Of a stretch of DNA of 64,000 nucleotides, positions 34,469 through 43,200 are shown one piece after another. Location of the stretch: contig NZ_JAKSXZ010000050.1 of NCBI RefSeq assembly GCF_022829465.1, positions 40,609 to 104,608 on the forward strand, read 5' to 3'. This DNA comes from Methylobacterium sp. J-067. GTDB lineage: Bacteria; Pseudomonadota; Alphaproteobacteria; Rhizobiales; Beijerinckiaceae. Positions within the stretch are counted from its first letter, which is position 1; every line of letters starts with the position of its first letter. A program made the position numbers and the translations under genes. The notes under the pieces are model-generated. The model saw nothing but the letters and a program-made list of their open reading frames with translations. It had not been told where the DNA came from and made no database searches.

Positions 34469-36658
34469 ATGAAGGCGAAGCCAGTACTGCAGATCTTCAA
34501 GAATACGGCCGCCGCCGCGACGGGCCTTCGCACGCGCGCCTTCGGTCTCGGCCTCCCCCTGCGGAAGGTGCGGAAAGCCCGCGAGATGGCCGCCTGCCAG
34601 GCCCTCTTCGATCTGGAGTATTACTCCAACAAGACGCAGGTGACGTTCAGGAACAAGAAAGACGCCCTGCGGCATTTCCTGTCGGCGCCCTTGTCCGATC
34701 TCGCCTCGCCGCATCCTCTGTTCGATGTGGCCTGGTATCTCCAGAAATACCCCGACGTCGCCCTGGAGCGGATCAATCCTCTGATCCATTTCGTCGCCCA
34801 TGGCGCGATCGAAGGGCGTAGCCCGTCACGGTATTTTGATTCGCAGTATTACCTTGCGACATACCCGGATGTGGTGAAATCCAGGGCCAACCCGCTCATC
34901 CATTTCCTCGAACGCGGCGCCGCGGAAGGCCGCAATCCCTCGGCGCAATTCGACACGCGATGGTATCTCGACACCTATCCCGATGTCGCGGCGGCGAAGC
35001 GCAACCCGCTCGTTCACTACGTGGAGCATGGCGAGGCCGAGGGGCGCCGCCGCGCGGGTGAGGCCACGTTCCGGCTCGACGCGAAATACTCCCTGCCGGC
35101 CGAGGACTTCTCGGCATGGCGCTACCACCTCGATCACACGATGCGGAGCCGGGAGCCCGCACCCCGTCGTCCTGCGCCGACGCTGGACGCGTCGCCTCGC
35201 ACGGGAGGGGCCAGCCTCGGGAAGATCCTGATCGCCATCAGGGCGGACGGCGCCGGCGCGGAGCGTAACGCGACGCGCGAAACGGCGGGGAGCATCGCGG
35301 ATGCATCCTCCGATTGCACGTCCCACGTCGTTGACCGGTTCACCTACGGCGCGATCGACGACCTCGTGCGGCATGTCGAGGAGAAGCACGAGGACGCGAC
35401 CTTCGTGCTCCTCATGGAGGCCGGCGACACGATCGACGCGAAGGGCTTCGCGCGCCTCGTGGCGTGGCTGAACGACCGCGTCTCGGTCTGTGTGTTCGAC
35501 AGCTACTTCGAAAGGGATGATCGGATCGTCCCGATCTTGCAGCCCGGTGCGAACAGGGGGCAATTGCGCGAGGTCGATGCCGTCTTCTCGCGCTTCGCCA
35601 TCCGCGCGGATCTCCTGAAACGCGCCGCGCACCCGTCGCGGACCCAAGACCCGCATGCGCTGCTCACGGCCGCTCTCGATATCCTGGCGGCGGGCCGGCA
35701 GTTGAGCGGGTTCGTGCATTGTGCCTTCCCGGTGCTGCGGACCCCGGATCTCTCCGGGGCCATCGCCGACCTGCAGGCCTCGCGGGTGGCCGCTCCCCCC
35801 CCGGTCGGTCCGGTGCCGGAGGCCTCGGTCTCCGTGATCATCTGCACGCGGAACAAGGCTCACCTTCTCACGCAATTGCTGGAGAACCTCGTCGGCGTCT
35901 CCAGCCGGATCGTGAAGGAGATCGTGATCGTCTCGAACAACACCGACAATCTCCGCGCCAAGGAGAACTTGCGGGTCTGGTCGGAGCATCCTCAGGTCAG
36001 GATCGTCGAATACAACCAGAAATTCAATTTCTCGGACCAGTGTAACGTCGCCGCGCTGGGATGTTCCGGTGAGTTTCTCTTGATGCTGAACGACGACATC
36101 GTTCCCATCACGACGGATTGGCTGGCCAGGATCGTCGCCCGGTTCGAGGATCCGACCCTCGGCGCGGTCGGCCCGCTGCTCCTCTATCCCGACGAAACCG
36201 TCCAGCATGGCGGGATGTTTCTCGGCCACCACGGGGCCGCGGGCCATACGCTGCGGCATGCCACGCTGCCCGAGGCCGATTATCTCGTGACGGCGACGAG
36301 CCCGCGCGATGTGTCCTGCGTGACGGGTGCCGTGATGCTACTCCGGCGCTCGATCTTCGAGGCGTTGAACGGCTTCGATGTCCAGCTTTCGACGATCTTT
36401 CAGGATGTCGACCTGTGCATCCGGATCGTCAACAGCGGCTATCGCATCCTCTACGATCCGAGCGTCGTCCTGCTGCACATGGAATCCGTGTCGATCAAGG
36501 CTCTGATCGCGCAGCCGGGCATCCAGGATCAGCGCGGGCGCGAGTACGAGTATTTCTGCCGCCGGCATGGCCGCCAAGGTCAGGGCAGCGACGTCTATCA
36601 CAATCCCTCGTTCTCGGTGGAGGACGAAAGCCTTCGGACGTTGAGCCTCGTCGATTGA
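34469..36658 (+). CDS. GT2 glycosyltransferase with four 38-residue modules
   Basis: A 729-residue protein. Four 38-residue units start at Phe47, Phe85, Phe123 and Phe161; the last three are nearly regular (FDxxWYLxxYPDV, then NPL-x-H and an EGR end) and the first is worn. Residues ~200-440 are variable. A GT2 domain spans ~452-700 with VSVIICTRNKA, the metal-binding MLNDDIVP at ~537, and the TIFQDVDLCIRI acceptor-site segment. GT2 enzymes of this sort extend rhamnan or other O-chain glycans. The ATG at 34469 is used, and a TTG one codon earlier cannot be excluded. The next glycosyltransferase gene is on the same strand, 107 bp downstream. Confidence 0.87.
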   Translation: MKAKPVLQIFKNTAAAATGLRTRAFGLGLPLRKVRKAREMAACQALFDLEYYSNKTQVTFRNKKDALRHFLSAPLSDLASPHPLFDVAWYLQKYPDVALERINPLIHFVAHGAIEGRSPSRYFDSQYYLATYPDVVKSRANPLIHFLERGAAEGRNPSAQFDTRWYLDTYPDVAAAKRNPLVHYVEHGEAEGRRRAGEATFRLDAKYSLPAEDFSAWRYHLDHTMRSREPAPRRPAPTLDASPRTGGASLGKILIAIRADGAGAERNATRETAGSIADASSDCTSHVVDRFTYGAIDDLVRHVEEKHEDATFVLLMEAGDTIDAKGFARLVAWLNDRVSVCVFDSYFERDDRIVPILQPGANRGQLREVDAVFSRFAIRADLLKRAAHPSRTQDPHALLTAALDILAAGRQLSGFVHCAFPVLRTPDLSGAIADLQASRVAAPPPVGPVPEASVSVIICTRNKAHLLTQLLENLVGVSSRIVKEIVIVSNNTDNLRAKENLRVWSEHPQVRIVEYNQKFNFSDQCNVAALGCSGEFLLMLNDDIVPITTDWLARIVARFEDPTLGAVGPLLLYPDETVQHGGMFLGHHGAAGHTLRHATLPEADYLVTATSPRDVSCVTGAVMLLRRSIFEALNGFDVQLSTIFQDVDLCIRIVNSGYRILYDPSVVLLHMESVSIKALIAQPGIQDQRGREYEYFCRRHGRQGQGSDVYHNPSFSVEDESLRTLSLVD

Positions 36659-36765
36659 TCCCGGTCGGGTTCGCGGTGCAGCAAGGACGAGGATCGGCGG
36701 GTGGCTGGCCGATCACACTCAGCAATCACATCGGCGGGCCAGGACAGGCGAGGGGCGGGCGATCG

Positions 36766-39411
36766 ATGCAAGGGGCTGCGAAGGACAAGACCCGGATACT
36801 CTATCTGGCGCCCTATACCTGCGAGAGCACGAGCCGCAGCGGTCTGCAGCGGGTCGCCGTTCAGGTGGCGCGGGCGCTTCTCGGCATGGCGGATGTCGAG
36901 TTCGTCAAATGGGATCCAATCGATGGGCAGCTGCGCTACTTCAATGCCCGGGACCTGACGAACTTCTTTCGGACGAGTCCCTGGCCCGAGGGCGTCCGGA
37001 TCAACCCCTTCGCGGAGCGCCGCCGCTACCGCTTCGATGAGACCCTGGGCGAGGACAAGGCCGGAACCTGGCTGCTGATGCCGGAGATCTCCTACCTGTC
37101 CCCGGGCGGCGCGGAGTTCTACGCCCGGATCGTCGCCCAGGCCCGTGAGTACGGGATCGGGACCGCGACGATCTTCTACGATCTGATCCCCATCACGAAC
37201 CCCGATTACCAGAGCGCGGGGAGCCTTCTTCACGAGCGCTACGTCCGTGAGCTTCTCACCGTCGATCTGGTCTTGCCAATCTCGCACTATTCTGCGGAGG
37301 TCCTCAGGGCCTACGAGAGCGAGCATTTCAAGCTGGACGATGCGGGCCGTGTCCGGATCGGCCATACGATTGCGGCCGTGCCCCTCGCGACGGTCAACGA
37401 CGATGCGCGGATGGTGCCGGCGCATCCCGATCCCGCCGCGCGCAACCTCGTCGTCCTGCTCGGCACCGTCGAGCCGCGCAAACGGCAAGTCGAAGTGCTG
37501 CGGGCCTTCCGCCACGCCCGCCTCCACGAGCGGTTCGGGCTGCAACTGGTCGTCGTCGGCTCCCTCCACCCGAAGGTCGCCGAAGCCTTCACCGCGCTGG
37601 TGGAGAGCGATCCCGGCATCACGTATCTCGGCTATGCCGACCAGGCGCTGGTCGCCGATCTGTTCAGCCGCGCCCGGTTCAGCGTCTTCGCGTCGAACGA
37701 CGAGGGTTTCGGGCTGCCCATTTGCGAAAGCCTCGCCCACGGCGTGCCCTGCCTGACGGCGGATTTCGGCGCCATGCGCGAGGTCGGATGGGGCGGCGGC
37801 TGCCTGCTCCTCGACGTCAACGACGAGGCCGAGCTGAAGCGCGGCCTCGAACGCCTCGCGCAGGACGACGCCCTCGTCGCACAGCTGCGCTCCGAGATCA
37901 CCGAGCGCCCGTTCCGGACCTGGGTCGATTACGGCAACGACCTGCTCGGCGCGATGGAGGCCTATCGCGACGAGACCGTCCGGCGCGAGGAAGACGACGC
38001 CACGCGCGCGCTTCGGGCGTTCCTCTCGACCCGCCCCCCGGCCCGGACCCTGCCGATCCTCGGCGAGGAGTGGAGCCTCGTCGATCTCAAGGACGGTGAT
38101 CGCAGGCTGGGCCTTGCGGGACCGGCGGGCCCCGGCCACCGCTTGGCCGTCGTCTTCTCCGGGTCCATCGATGCGGTGGATGGGCTGGACGCGGGCGACC
38201 GGGCGCGGGTCTTCGGCGCCGATGTCTGGGCCGTGGCGGACCGGCCTGCCTTCGAGGGCCTCGTCGCCAAGGCGAGCGCGGCCGCTTATCCGGGCCTGCT
38301 CCCGTCGGATTGCGTCATCGGTTCGGAAACGGATGCCGAGGCGGCGATCGTCGCGGCCATCCTCGGCAAGGCGCGGGCGCATCGCCGCCGCCGCGTGATC
38401 GCCGCCCGCGAGGCGGCCCTGCAGATCGCCGCCGAGGGGGCGCCGGAATTCCGGCAGGATCCCCTCCTCGGCATCGTCATCTCGACCTACAATCGCGGGC
38501 CGTTCGTCGCGGAGAACGTGCGCTGGCTGCTCTCGCAGATCGGCCGTTACAAGGGGCGCGTGACCCTCACGGTCGTCGACAACGCCTCGACCGACGACAC
38601 CGAACTGCGCTTGGCCGGCTTCGCGGGCGCGCCTCATCTGCGGATCGTCCGCAACGCCGCGAATGTCGGCATGCTCGGCAACCTTCAGGTCTGCTCGACC
38701 CTGACGGGCGCCCAGCATGTCTGGATCGTGGGCGACGACGATTTCATCCTGCCGGAGGCGCTCCACACCGTCCTGGAGGCGGTGGAGACGAAGCCGTATC
38801 TGCCGTTCGCCTTCGTCAACTTCGGCGTCTATCACCGGGTCGCCCTGGGGCCGACCGATACGGCCGAAGGGCTCGTCAAGGACCCGGTGCAACTCGCCCC
38901 CGACCCGTCACCGACCGGCCTGTACCGGGTCAACGCGATCGCGGCGGAACACGACAACCTGTTCACGGCGATCTATCCGATCGTCTTCCGCGCCGACATC
39001 CTGGCGGCCTGCTTCAACTACACCTTCACGGGCAAGCCGTTCTCGTCGCTGATCGAGTCGATCCCGACGACCAAGCAGATCCTGGAAAGCTACGGCGAGA
39101 CCGAAGCCCTCTGGATCGCGCCGATCGGGATCGTCGGCAACGCTCACAATTCGTGGTCGCGCTACCGCGTGCCGTGGCACGGGGTGCTGATGCCCCTGGC
39201 CTTCGAGCTCGCCCGGGAGGCGGGGGTCGACAGCGCCAAGCTCTACACGTGGTCGCAACTCCATCGCGGCCTGTTCGCGGAGGCGTGGGGCCTGTTCCCG
39301 GACCAATCGCTGAAGGACACCTTCCCGCCGGCCATCGCGGATGTGAGCCGCCGGATCTTCCGCGCGGATCTCGAGGCGTCGGGGCCGCCGGCCCGGACGC
39401 CCCAGCCCTAG
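36766..39411 (+). CDS. Bifunctional GT4-GT2 glycosyltransferase
   Basis: An 881-residue fusion. Residues ~1-400 form a GT4-type GT-B domain (LAPYTCESTSRSGLQRVA entry, VVLLGTVEPRKRQVEVL hinge, and donor site FASNDEGFGLPICESLA). A linker of ~150 residues follows. Residues ~565-830 form a GT-A family 2 domain (GIVISTYNRGPFVAENV, VVDNASTDDTE, and the metal site GDDDFILPEA at ~655). The two activities probably add successive sugars. An open frame extends upstream to 36118, but it overlaps the previous gene and has no homology, so the ATG at 36766 (after GGGGCGGG) is used. Confidence 0.86.
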   Translation: MQGAAKDKTRILYLAPYTCESTSRSGLQRVAVQVARALLGMADVEFVKWDPIDGQLRYFNARDLTNFFRTSPWPEGVRINPFAERRRYRFDETLGEDKAGTWLLMPEISYLSPGGAEFYARIVAQAREYGIGTATIFYDLIPITNPDYQSAGSLLHERYVRELLTVDLVLPISHYSAEVLRAYESEHFKLDDAGRVRIGHTIAAVPLATVNDDARMVPAHPDPAARNLVVLLGTVEPRKRQVEVLRAFRHARLHERFGLQLVVVGSLHPKVAEAFTALVESDPGITYLGYADQALVADLFSRARFSVFASNDEGFGLPICESLAHGVPCLTADFGAMREVGWGGGCLLLDVNDEAELKRGLERLAQDDALVAQLRSEITERPFRTWVDYGNDLLGAMEAYRDETVRREEDDATRALRAFLSTRPPARTLPILGEEWSLVDLKDGDRRLGLAGPAGPGHRLAVVFSGSIDAVDGLDAGDRARVFGADVWAVADRPAFEGLVAKASAAAYPGLLPSDCVIGSETDAEAAIVAAILGKARAHRRRRVIAAREAALQIAAEGAPEFRQDPLLGIVISTYNRGPFVAENVRWLLSQIGRYKGRVTLTVVDNASTDDTELRLAGFAGAPHLRIVRNAANVGMLGNLQVCSTLTGAQHVWIVGDDDFILPEALHTVLEAVETKPYLPFAFVNFGVYHRVALGPTDTAEGLVKDPVQLAPDPSPTGLYRVNAIAAEHDNLFTAIYPIVFRADILAACFNYTFTGKPFSSLIESIPTTKQILESYGETEALWIAPIGIVGNAHNSWSRYRVPWHGVLMPLAFELAREAGVDSAKLYTWSQLHRGLFAEAWGLFPDQSLKDTFPPAIADVSRRIFRADLEASGPPARTPQP

Positions 39412-39420
39412 GGCGCCCGG

Positions 39421-41553
39421 TCAGAACCGCCCGGCGATGGTCAGACGCACGGCGGTCGGCTCCACGGGGTGGAACACCCGATCGATCAGCCCCTCGGCCG
39501 GCTCGCCGGGCAGGCGCGAGACATAGGCGTAGGTGATCTGGTCGGACCGGCTGTTCGTCAGGTTCAGCACGTCGAGCGAGACGCTGACGCCGTTCTCGAA
39601 ATTGTAGCCGAACCGGCCGTTGAGGAGCGCCGTCGGGCGCGAGCGGATCGAATTGTCCTCGATCAGCGGGCGCGGCCCGAAATAGCGGAAGCGGAGCGAT
39701 CCGAACCAGCCCAGCGGCTCGCCGAAGGTGATGCCGGCCGAGGCGATGGTGGTCGGCGCCTCCGGCACCCGGTTGCCCACCGGGTCGACATCCGAGAACC
39801 GGGCATTGGTGATCGTCAGGTCGCCCTCCAGCGAGAGCCAGGGCGTCACCGCGTAGCGGTTCGTCCATTCCACGCCGAAGCGGCGGGTCGGGCGGCTCGG
39901 CTCCGTCGTGCCGGTGTCGCCCTGGAACAGGTTCTCGGAGGCGAAATCGAGCCGGAACAGGGCGAGGCTCGTCTCAAGGCCCGCGATGGACCGGTTGCGC
40001 AGGCCGATCTCGTAGCCCGTCGAGGGGACGAGGAAGGGCGAGCGGGTGGTGTTGAACAGCGAAGACGTCGGATCGACCGTGGCGGTCACGCCGCGCACGT
40101 CGTTCGAATGGAAGCCGCCGCCGTAGTTCAGGTAGAGTTCGGTGTCGAACCATGGCCCGAGCACGAGGCCGAGCTTCGGGTTGACGATGGCGTCCCGCGC
40201 CTTGCCCGAATTGGCCGGCGTGTCCGAGACGACGCTGGCGTAATAGCCGTCCGCGCGGAAGCCGAGGCTGGTGCGCAGCCAGTCGGTCCAGCGCACGCGG
40301 TTGTCGAAGTAGAACGCCCCGCTCGTCTCCAGCACCCGGTCGTCGAGGATGCCGGAGCGGAACTGCCGGTTCGTCGTGTTGAACAGGCCGACGCGGATCG
40401 AATCCGTGCGGGTCTGGACCCCGATCTCGTTCTCCATCGGCAGCCCGAACAGGTCGCCCTGGAAGATGTGCAGCGCCTCGCCGCCGCCGATGATGCGCTG
40501 GTCGAGCTGGTGGAACTGGTCGCCGTTGACCGGGTCGTTGAGAAAATATGTGAAGTCGTTGAACAGGTTGAGCTGCGAGCGGATCACGTAGGCCGAGGCC
40601 CGCGTCACGCCCGTGTCGTCCGTCGCGCTGAACCGGCCGGAGAGGGAGAACCGCGAGGTGTCGCCGCCATCGGTGGGGTTGAGCGTGCCGTAGCGGTCGA
40701 GCTGGCCGGAGACGACGGCGCGTTCGGGGATCTGGTTGGTGGCGGTCCAGCGGGCGGCATAGGCCATGCCGGTGACGGAGAACCCGTCGAGCGCCGTGCC
40801 CTGGCTGTAGCGGGCGACCGTGCTGATCTTGCGCAGCGCATCCGGCACCGCCCAGGGCCCGTCGTAGAGTTGCGCGTCCGCCGCCACGAGGAGGCGGCCC
40901 TCGGCCAGCGGCGCCGAGGCGATGGACAGCGCCCGCTTGTAGCCGAAGCTGCCGATCGACGTGAGCGCGAGGTTCTGCGGGGTGCTGTCGAGATAGTCGA
41001 TCCGCACCGAGCCGGCGGAGGCGAAATCGCCGTCGCGGACGAAATACGGGCCCTTGTGGAATTCCACCGCCCCGACGAGCTCGGGGATCAGGAAGTTGAT
41101 GTCGGCGTAGCCCTGGCCATGGGCATGGGTGCGCATGTTGAGCGGCATGCCGTCGAGGAACAGGGCGATGTCGGTGCCGTGGTCGAGGTTGAAGCCGCGC
41201 AGGAAGAACTGGTTGGCTTTGCCCTCGCCGGAATGCTGCGTGACGATCAGGCCCGGCACCGCCTCCAGCACCTCGCCGGGGCGGGTCACGGGCCGGCTGT
41301 TGATCACAGCGCCCGACACGAGGCCGGCGCTGGCGGAATCCACGGTGAGGAGCGGGCCGCCGATGCCGGTGGTGCCGCCGGCATAGCCGGCGCTCGCGGC
41401 GGGCGTGGCCGGGGCCGGGGAGGGGGAAGCCGGCTCGGCGGTGACGGAAATCTCGTCGAGGGTCGCCTCCAGCGCGGCGGCCGGGGCGGGGAGGGCGGCG
41501 AGGCCGGAGACGGCGAGGGCGGCACGCAACGATCGGCGTGAGGGACGGATCAC
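39421..41553 (-). CDS. TonB-dependent outer-membrane receptor under cobalamin-riboswitch control
   Basis: A 710-residue receptor. Residues ~1-28 are a signal peptide, LDEISVTAEP is the TonB-box region, a plug domain follows (VLEAVPGLIVTQHSGEGKAN then FFLRGFNLDHGTDIALFLDGMPL), and then a 22-strand barrel ends in RLTIAGRF with the terminal Phe. The plug has an unusual His-rich stretch (THAHGQGY). B12-riboswitch control suggests import of cobalamin, a precursor or cobalt. The plug resembles the broad TonB receptor class seen in Methylobacterium more than E. coli BtuB, so the ligand is not certain. Confidence 0.85.
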   Translation of the reverse strand: MIRPSRRSLRAALAVSGLAALPAPAAALEATLDEISVTAEPASPSPAPATPAASAGYAGGTTGIGGPLLTVDSASAGLVSGAVINSRPVTRPGEVLEAVPGLIVTQHSGEGKANQFFLRGFNLDHGTDIALFLDGMPLNMRTHAHGQGYADINFLIPELVGAVEFHKGPYFVRDGDFASAGSVRIDYLDSTPQNLALTSIGSFGYKRALSIASAPLAEGRLLVAADAQLYDGPWAVPDALRKISTVARYSQGTALDGFSVTGMAYAARWTATNQIPERAVVSGQLDRYGTLNPTDGGDTSRFSLSGRFSATDDTGVTRASAYVIRSQLNLFNDFTYFLNDPVNGDQFHQLDQRIIGGGEALHIFQGDLFGLPMENEIGVQTRTDSIRVGLFNTTNRQFRSGILDDRVLETSGAFYFDNRVRWTDWLRTSLGFRADGYYASVVSDTPANSGKARDAIVNPKLGLVLGPWFDTELYLNYGGGFHSNDVRGVTATVDPTSSLFNTTRSPFLVPSTGYEIGLRNRSIAGLETSLALFRLDFASENLFQGDTGTTEPSRPTRRFGVEWTNRYAVTPWLSLEGDLTITNARFSDVDPVGNRVPEAPTTIASAGITFGEPLGWFGSLRFRYFGPRPLIEDNSIRSRPTALLNGRFGYNFENGVSVSLDVLNLTNSRSDQITYAYVSRLPGEPAEGLIDRVFHPVEPTAVRLTIAGRF

Positions 41554-41675
41554 GGGAGCCTCAGGGGCGGCAGTGGCACGTCACCGCGAAGGACTCTCCG
41601 CGCCCGGCCCCACGGCCCGGCGCTTCGACACCCGCCAGGACACCCCGCCCGACGCGTTTCGCGTGTGACCACGAC

Positions 41676-41840
41676 TGACGGCAGGTCTCCTGGCTCGCGG
41701 GTCGCCGCCCCTGCACCGTCTTCCCGGATGAGACTCATCCAGTGACGTGGTGGTGCCGGGCTCGCCGCTCACAGTTGCGGGGGCAGCCGCGGATTCGGGT
41801 CGCCCCGCACCGCGTTCCCTTTTGATCCCCGAGGGGAACC
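41676..41840 (-). promoter_or_regulatory. Cobalamin (adenosylcobalamin) riboswitch
   Basis: Read on the minus strand, the segment starts with GGTTCC, continues with AAAAGGGAA, GCGGTGCG and the diagnostic B12-box-like GCTGCCCCCGCAACTGTGA, and ends with GGGAAG and GAGCCAGGAGACCTGCC. The order and spacing fit the class I cobalamin riboswitch. It ends 122 bases before the TonB receptor start and would shut the receptor off when cobalamin is plentiful. Confidence 0.93.
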
Positions 41841-42095
41841 GTCAAAGCCGAGCTTACGGAGAGGCGGGAGGCGGCGTCAACGCGGTCACCGCCGCTTCCC
41901 GGGGCACTGTGCTTTCCCGGTCGCGGCGAGGCGGGGGGCGTGACTGGCGGAGGTCGGCCTCCTCTGAAGTATCGGTGTCGCACCGACGTCCGGATGACAG
42001 GTGAGGGGGCGTACGTCAGGCCGGGAACAGTTTCCGAAGACTGTCGCCGTGGTGGCCAATGACACGGGGACCGGCGACGTGTGCCGAGGGGGCCC

Positions 42096-42437
42096 TCAGG
42101 ATTTCGGCGGCGCGCCCGGCCGCCCCTCGTGCCGGTCGCGGTGGGCGGCGGCGCGGGCGAGGAGCAGCAGCGTGACCGGCGTCGTGACCGTGAGGAACAC
42201 GCCGATCAGCAGGTCGCGCAGCACGAGGCGCCCCTCGATCAGCGACAGCAGCAGCACCGAGCTGCACAGGATCAGCGCCATGCCGAGGGTCGCGCCCAGC
42301 GTCGGCGCGTGGACGCGCTCGTAGAAGGTCCTGAGCCGGATCAGGCCGATGGCGCCGGTGAGCGAGAAGGCGGCGCCCGTCAGGGCGAGGCCGACGACGA
42401 GGAGGGCGGCCCAGACGGGCAGGCCGGCGCCGGTCAC
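42096..42437 (-). CDS. mrpG: Cation/proton antiporter subunit G
   Basis: A 113-residue membrane protein with three helices. The LTGAAFSLTGAIGLIRLRTFYERVHAPT stretch is the MnhG/PhaG/MrpG signature. The GTG at 42437 overlaps the stop of mrpF, showing translational coupling. It is the last gene of the Mrp operon. The C-terminal tail is basic and probably cytoplasmic. MrpG is needed for assembly of the Na+(K+)/H+ antiporter complex. Confidence 0.88.
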   Translation of the reverse strand: MTGAGLPVWAALLVVGLALTGAAFSLTGAIGLIRLRTFYERVHAPTLGATLGMALILCSSVLLLSLIEGRLVLRDLLIGVFLTVTTPVTLLLLARAAAHRDRHEGRPGAPPKS

Positions 42438-42718
42438 TGCACCACCTCGCCCTGCATCAGGAACTTGGCCAGCGCCACCGAGGCGGTGAAGCCGAGCATC
42501 CCGACGATGAAGGCCGCCTCGAAATACAGGCCGCTGCCGGTGCGCATCCCATGCACCACGATCGCCAGCATCCCGTTGAGATAAAGGGTGTCGAGGCCGA
42601 GCACCCGGTCCTGCGCGCGGGGGCCGCGCAGCATCCGCCAGGCGGCGATGGCCATGGCGAGGACCAGCATCGCCTGGGCGAGGCCGAGCCCCCAATCGAG
42701 GATGGTCACGGCGCTCAT
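42434..42718 (-). CDS. mrpF: Cation/proton antiporter subunit F
   Basis: A 94-residue inner-membrane protein with three helices; the RGPRAQDRVLGLDTLYLNGM segment is the MrpF signature. The ATG at 42718 overlaps the mrpE stop by four bases. The gene is part of an uninterrupted AB-C-D-E-F-G operon in the expected order. Confidence 0.9.
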   Translation of the reverse strand: MSAVTILDWGLGLAQAMLVLAMAIAAWRMLRGPRAQDRVLGLDTLYLNGMLAIVVHGMRTGSGLYFEAAFIVGMLGFTASVALAKFLMQGEVVQ

Positions 42719-43200
42719 GCGAAGATCTCCATCAGGGGACGTTCGTAGCGGTCCTTCACTCGGCGGATCCAGGCCTCGCCGTCCGGGAAGTCGAGGACGT
42801 GCAGCAGGAGCCGGCCGGTGTCGGAATCGTACTGCACCCAGAGGGTGCCCGGCGTCGCCGTGAGGATGATCGACAGGAGCGACAGGGCGAAGGGCTCGCG
42901 CAGGTCGAGGGGGATCGCCACGAACCCCGTCCGCCGCGCGCCGGTTTGCCGGCCGAGGATGATCCGCGCGACGTCGATGTTCGAGCGGACCATATCCACG
43001 AGCACGATCCCCGCCAGCCGGAGGAGGGCGCCGGGGGCCTTCACCCGCACGGGCCGGGCCTGGAGGGCGTTCATCACCGCCGGGACGGTCAGGCCCACGG
43101 CCAGCGCCAGCAGCAGGCTGCCGGGCGTCACCGGGGCGTTGAGGAGGAGCCACGCCAGGGCGAGGCCGGCAGAGAGCCAGGGATGGGGCAGGAGCCTCAC
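42715..43200 (-). CDS. mrpE: Cation/proton antiporter subunit E
   Basis: A 161-residue protein with two or three N-terminal helices and a cytoplasmic C-terminal domain. Features such as VDMVRSNIDVARIIL and ILTATPGTLWVQYDSDTG are typical of MrpE. The GTG at 43200 is chosen because it overlaps the mrpD stop codon. The product belongs to the membrane antiporter complex. Confidence 0.88.
   Translation of the reverse strand: MRLLPHPWLSAGLALAWLLLNAPVTPGSLLLALAVGLTVPAVMNALQARPVRVKAPGALLRLAGIVLVDMVRSNIDVARIILGRQTGARRTGFVAIPLDLREPFALSLLSIILTATPGTLWVQYDSDTGRLLLHVLDFPDGEAWIRRVKDRYERPLMEIFA

Noticed and set aside
36118..36765. Extension of the GT4-GT2 frame upstream
   Set aside because: It overlaps the previous glycosyltransferase gene in another frame and reads as noise; the true domain begins at 36766.
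39421..41553. Naming the receptor btuB
   Set aside because: Riboswitch control supports corrinoid import, but the sequence does not closely follow BtuB, so no symbol was given.
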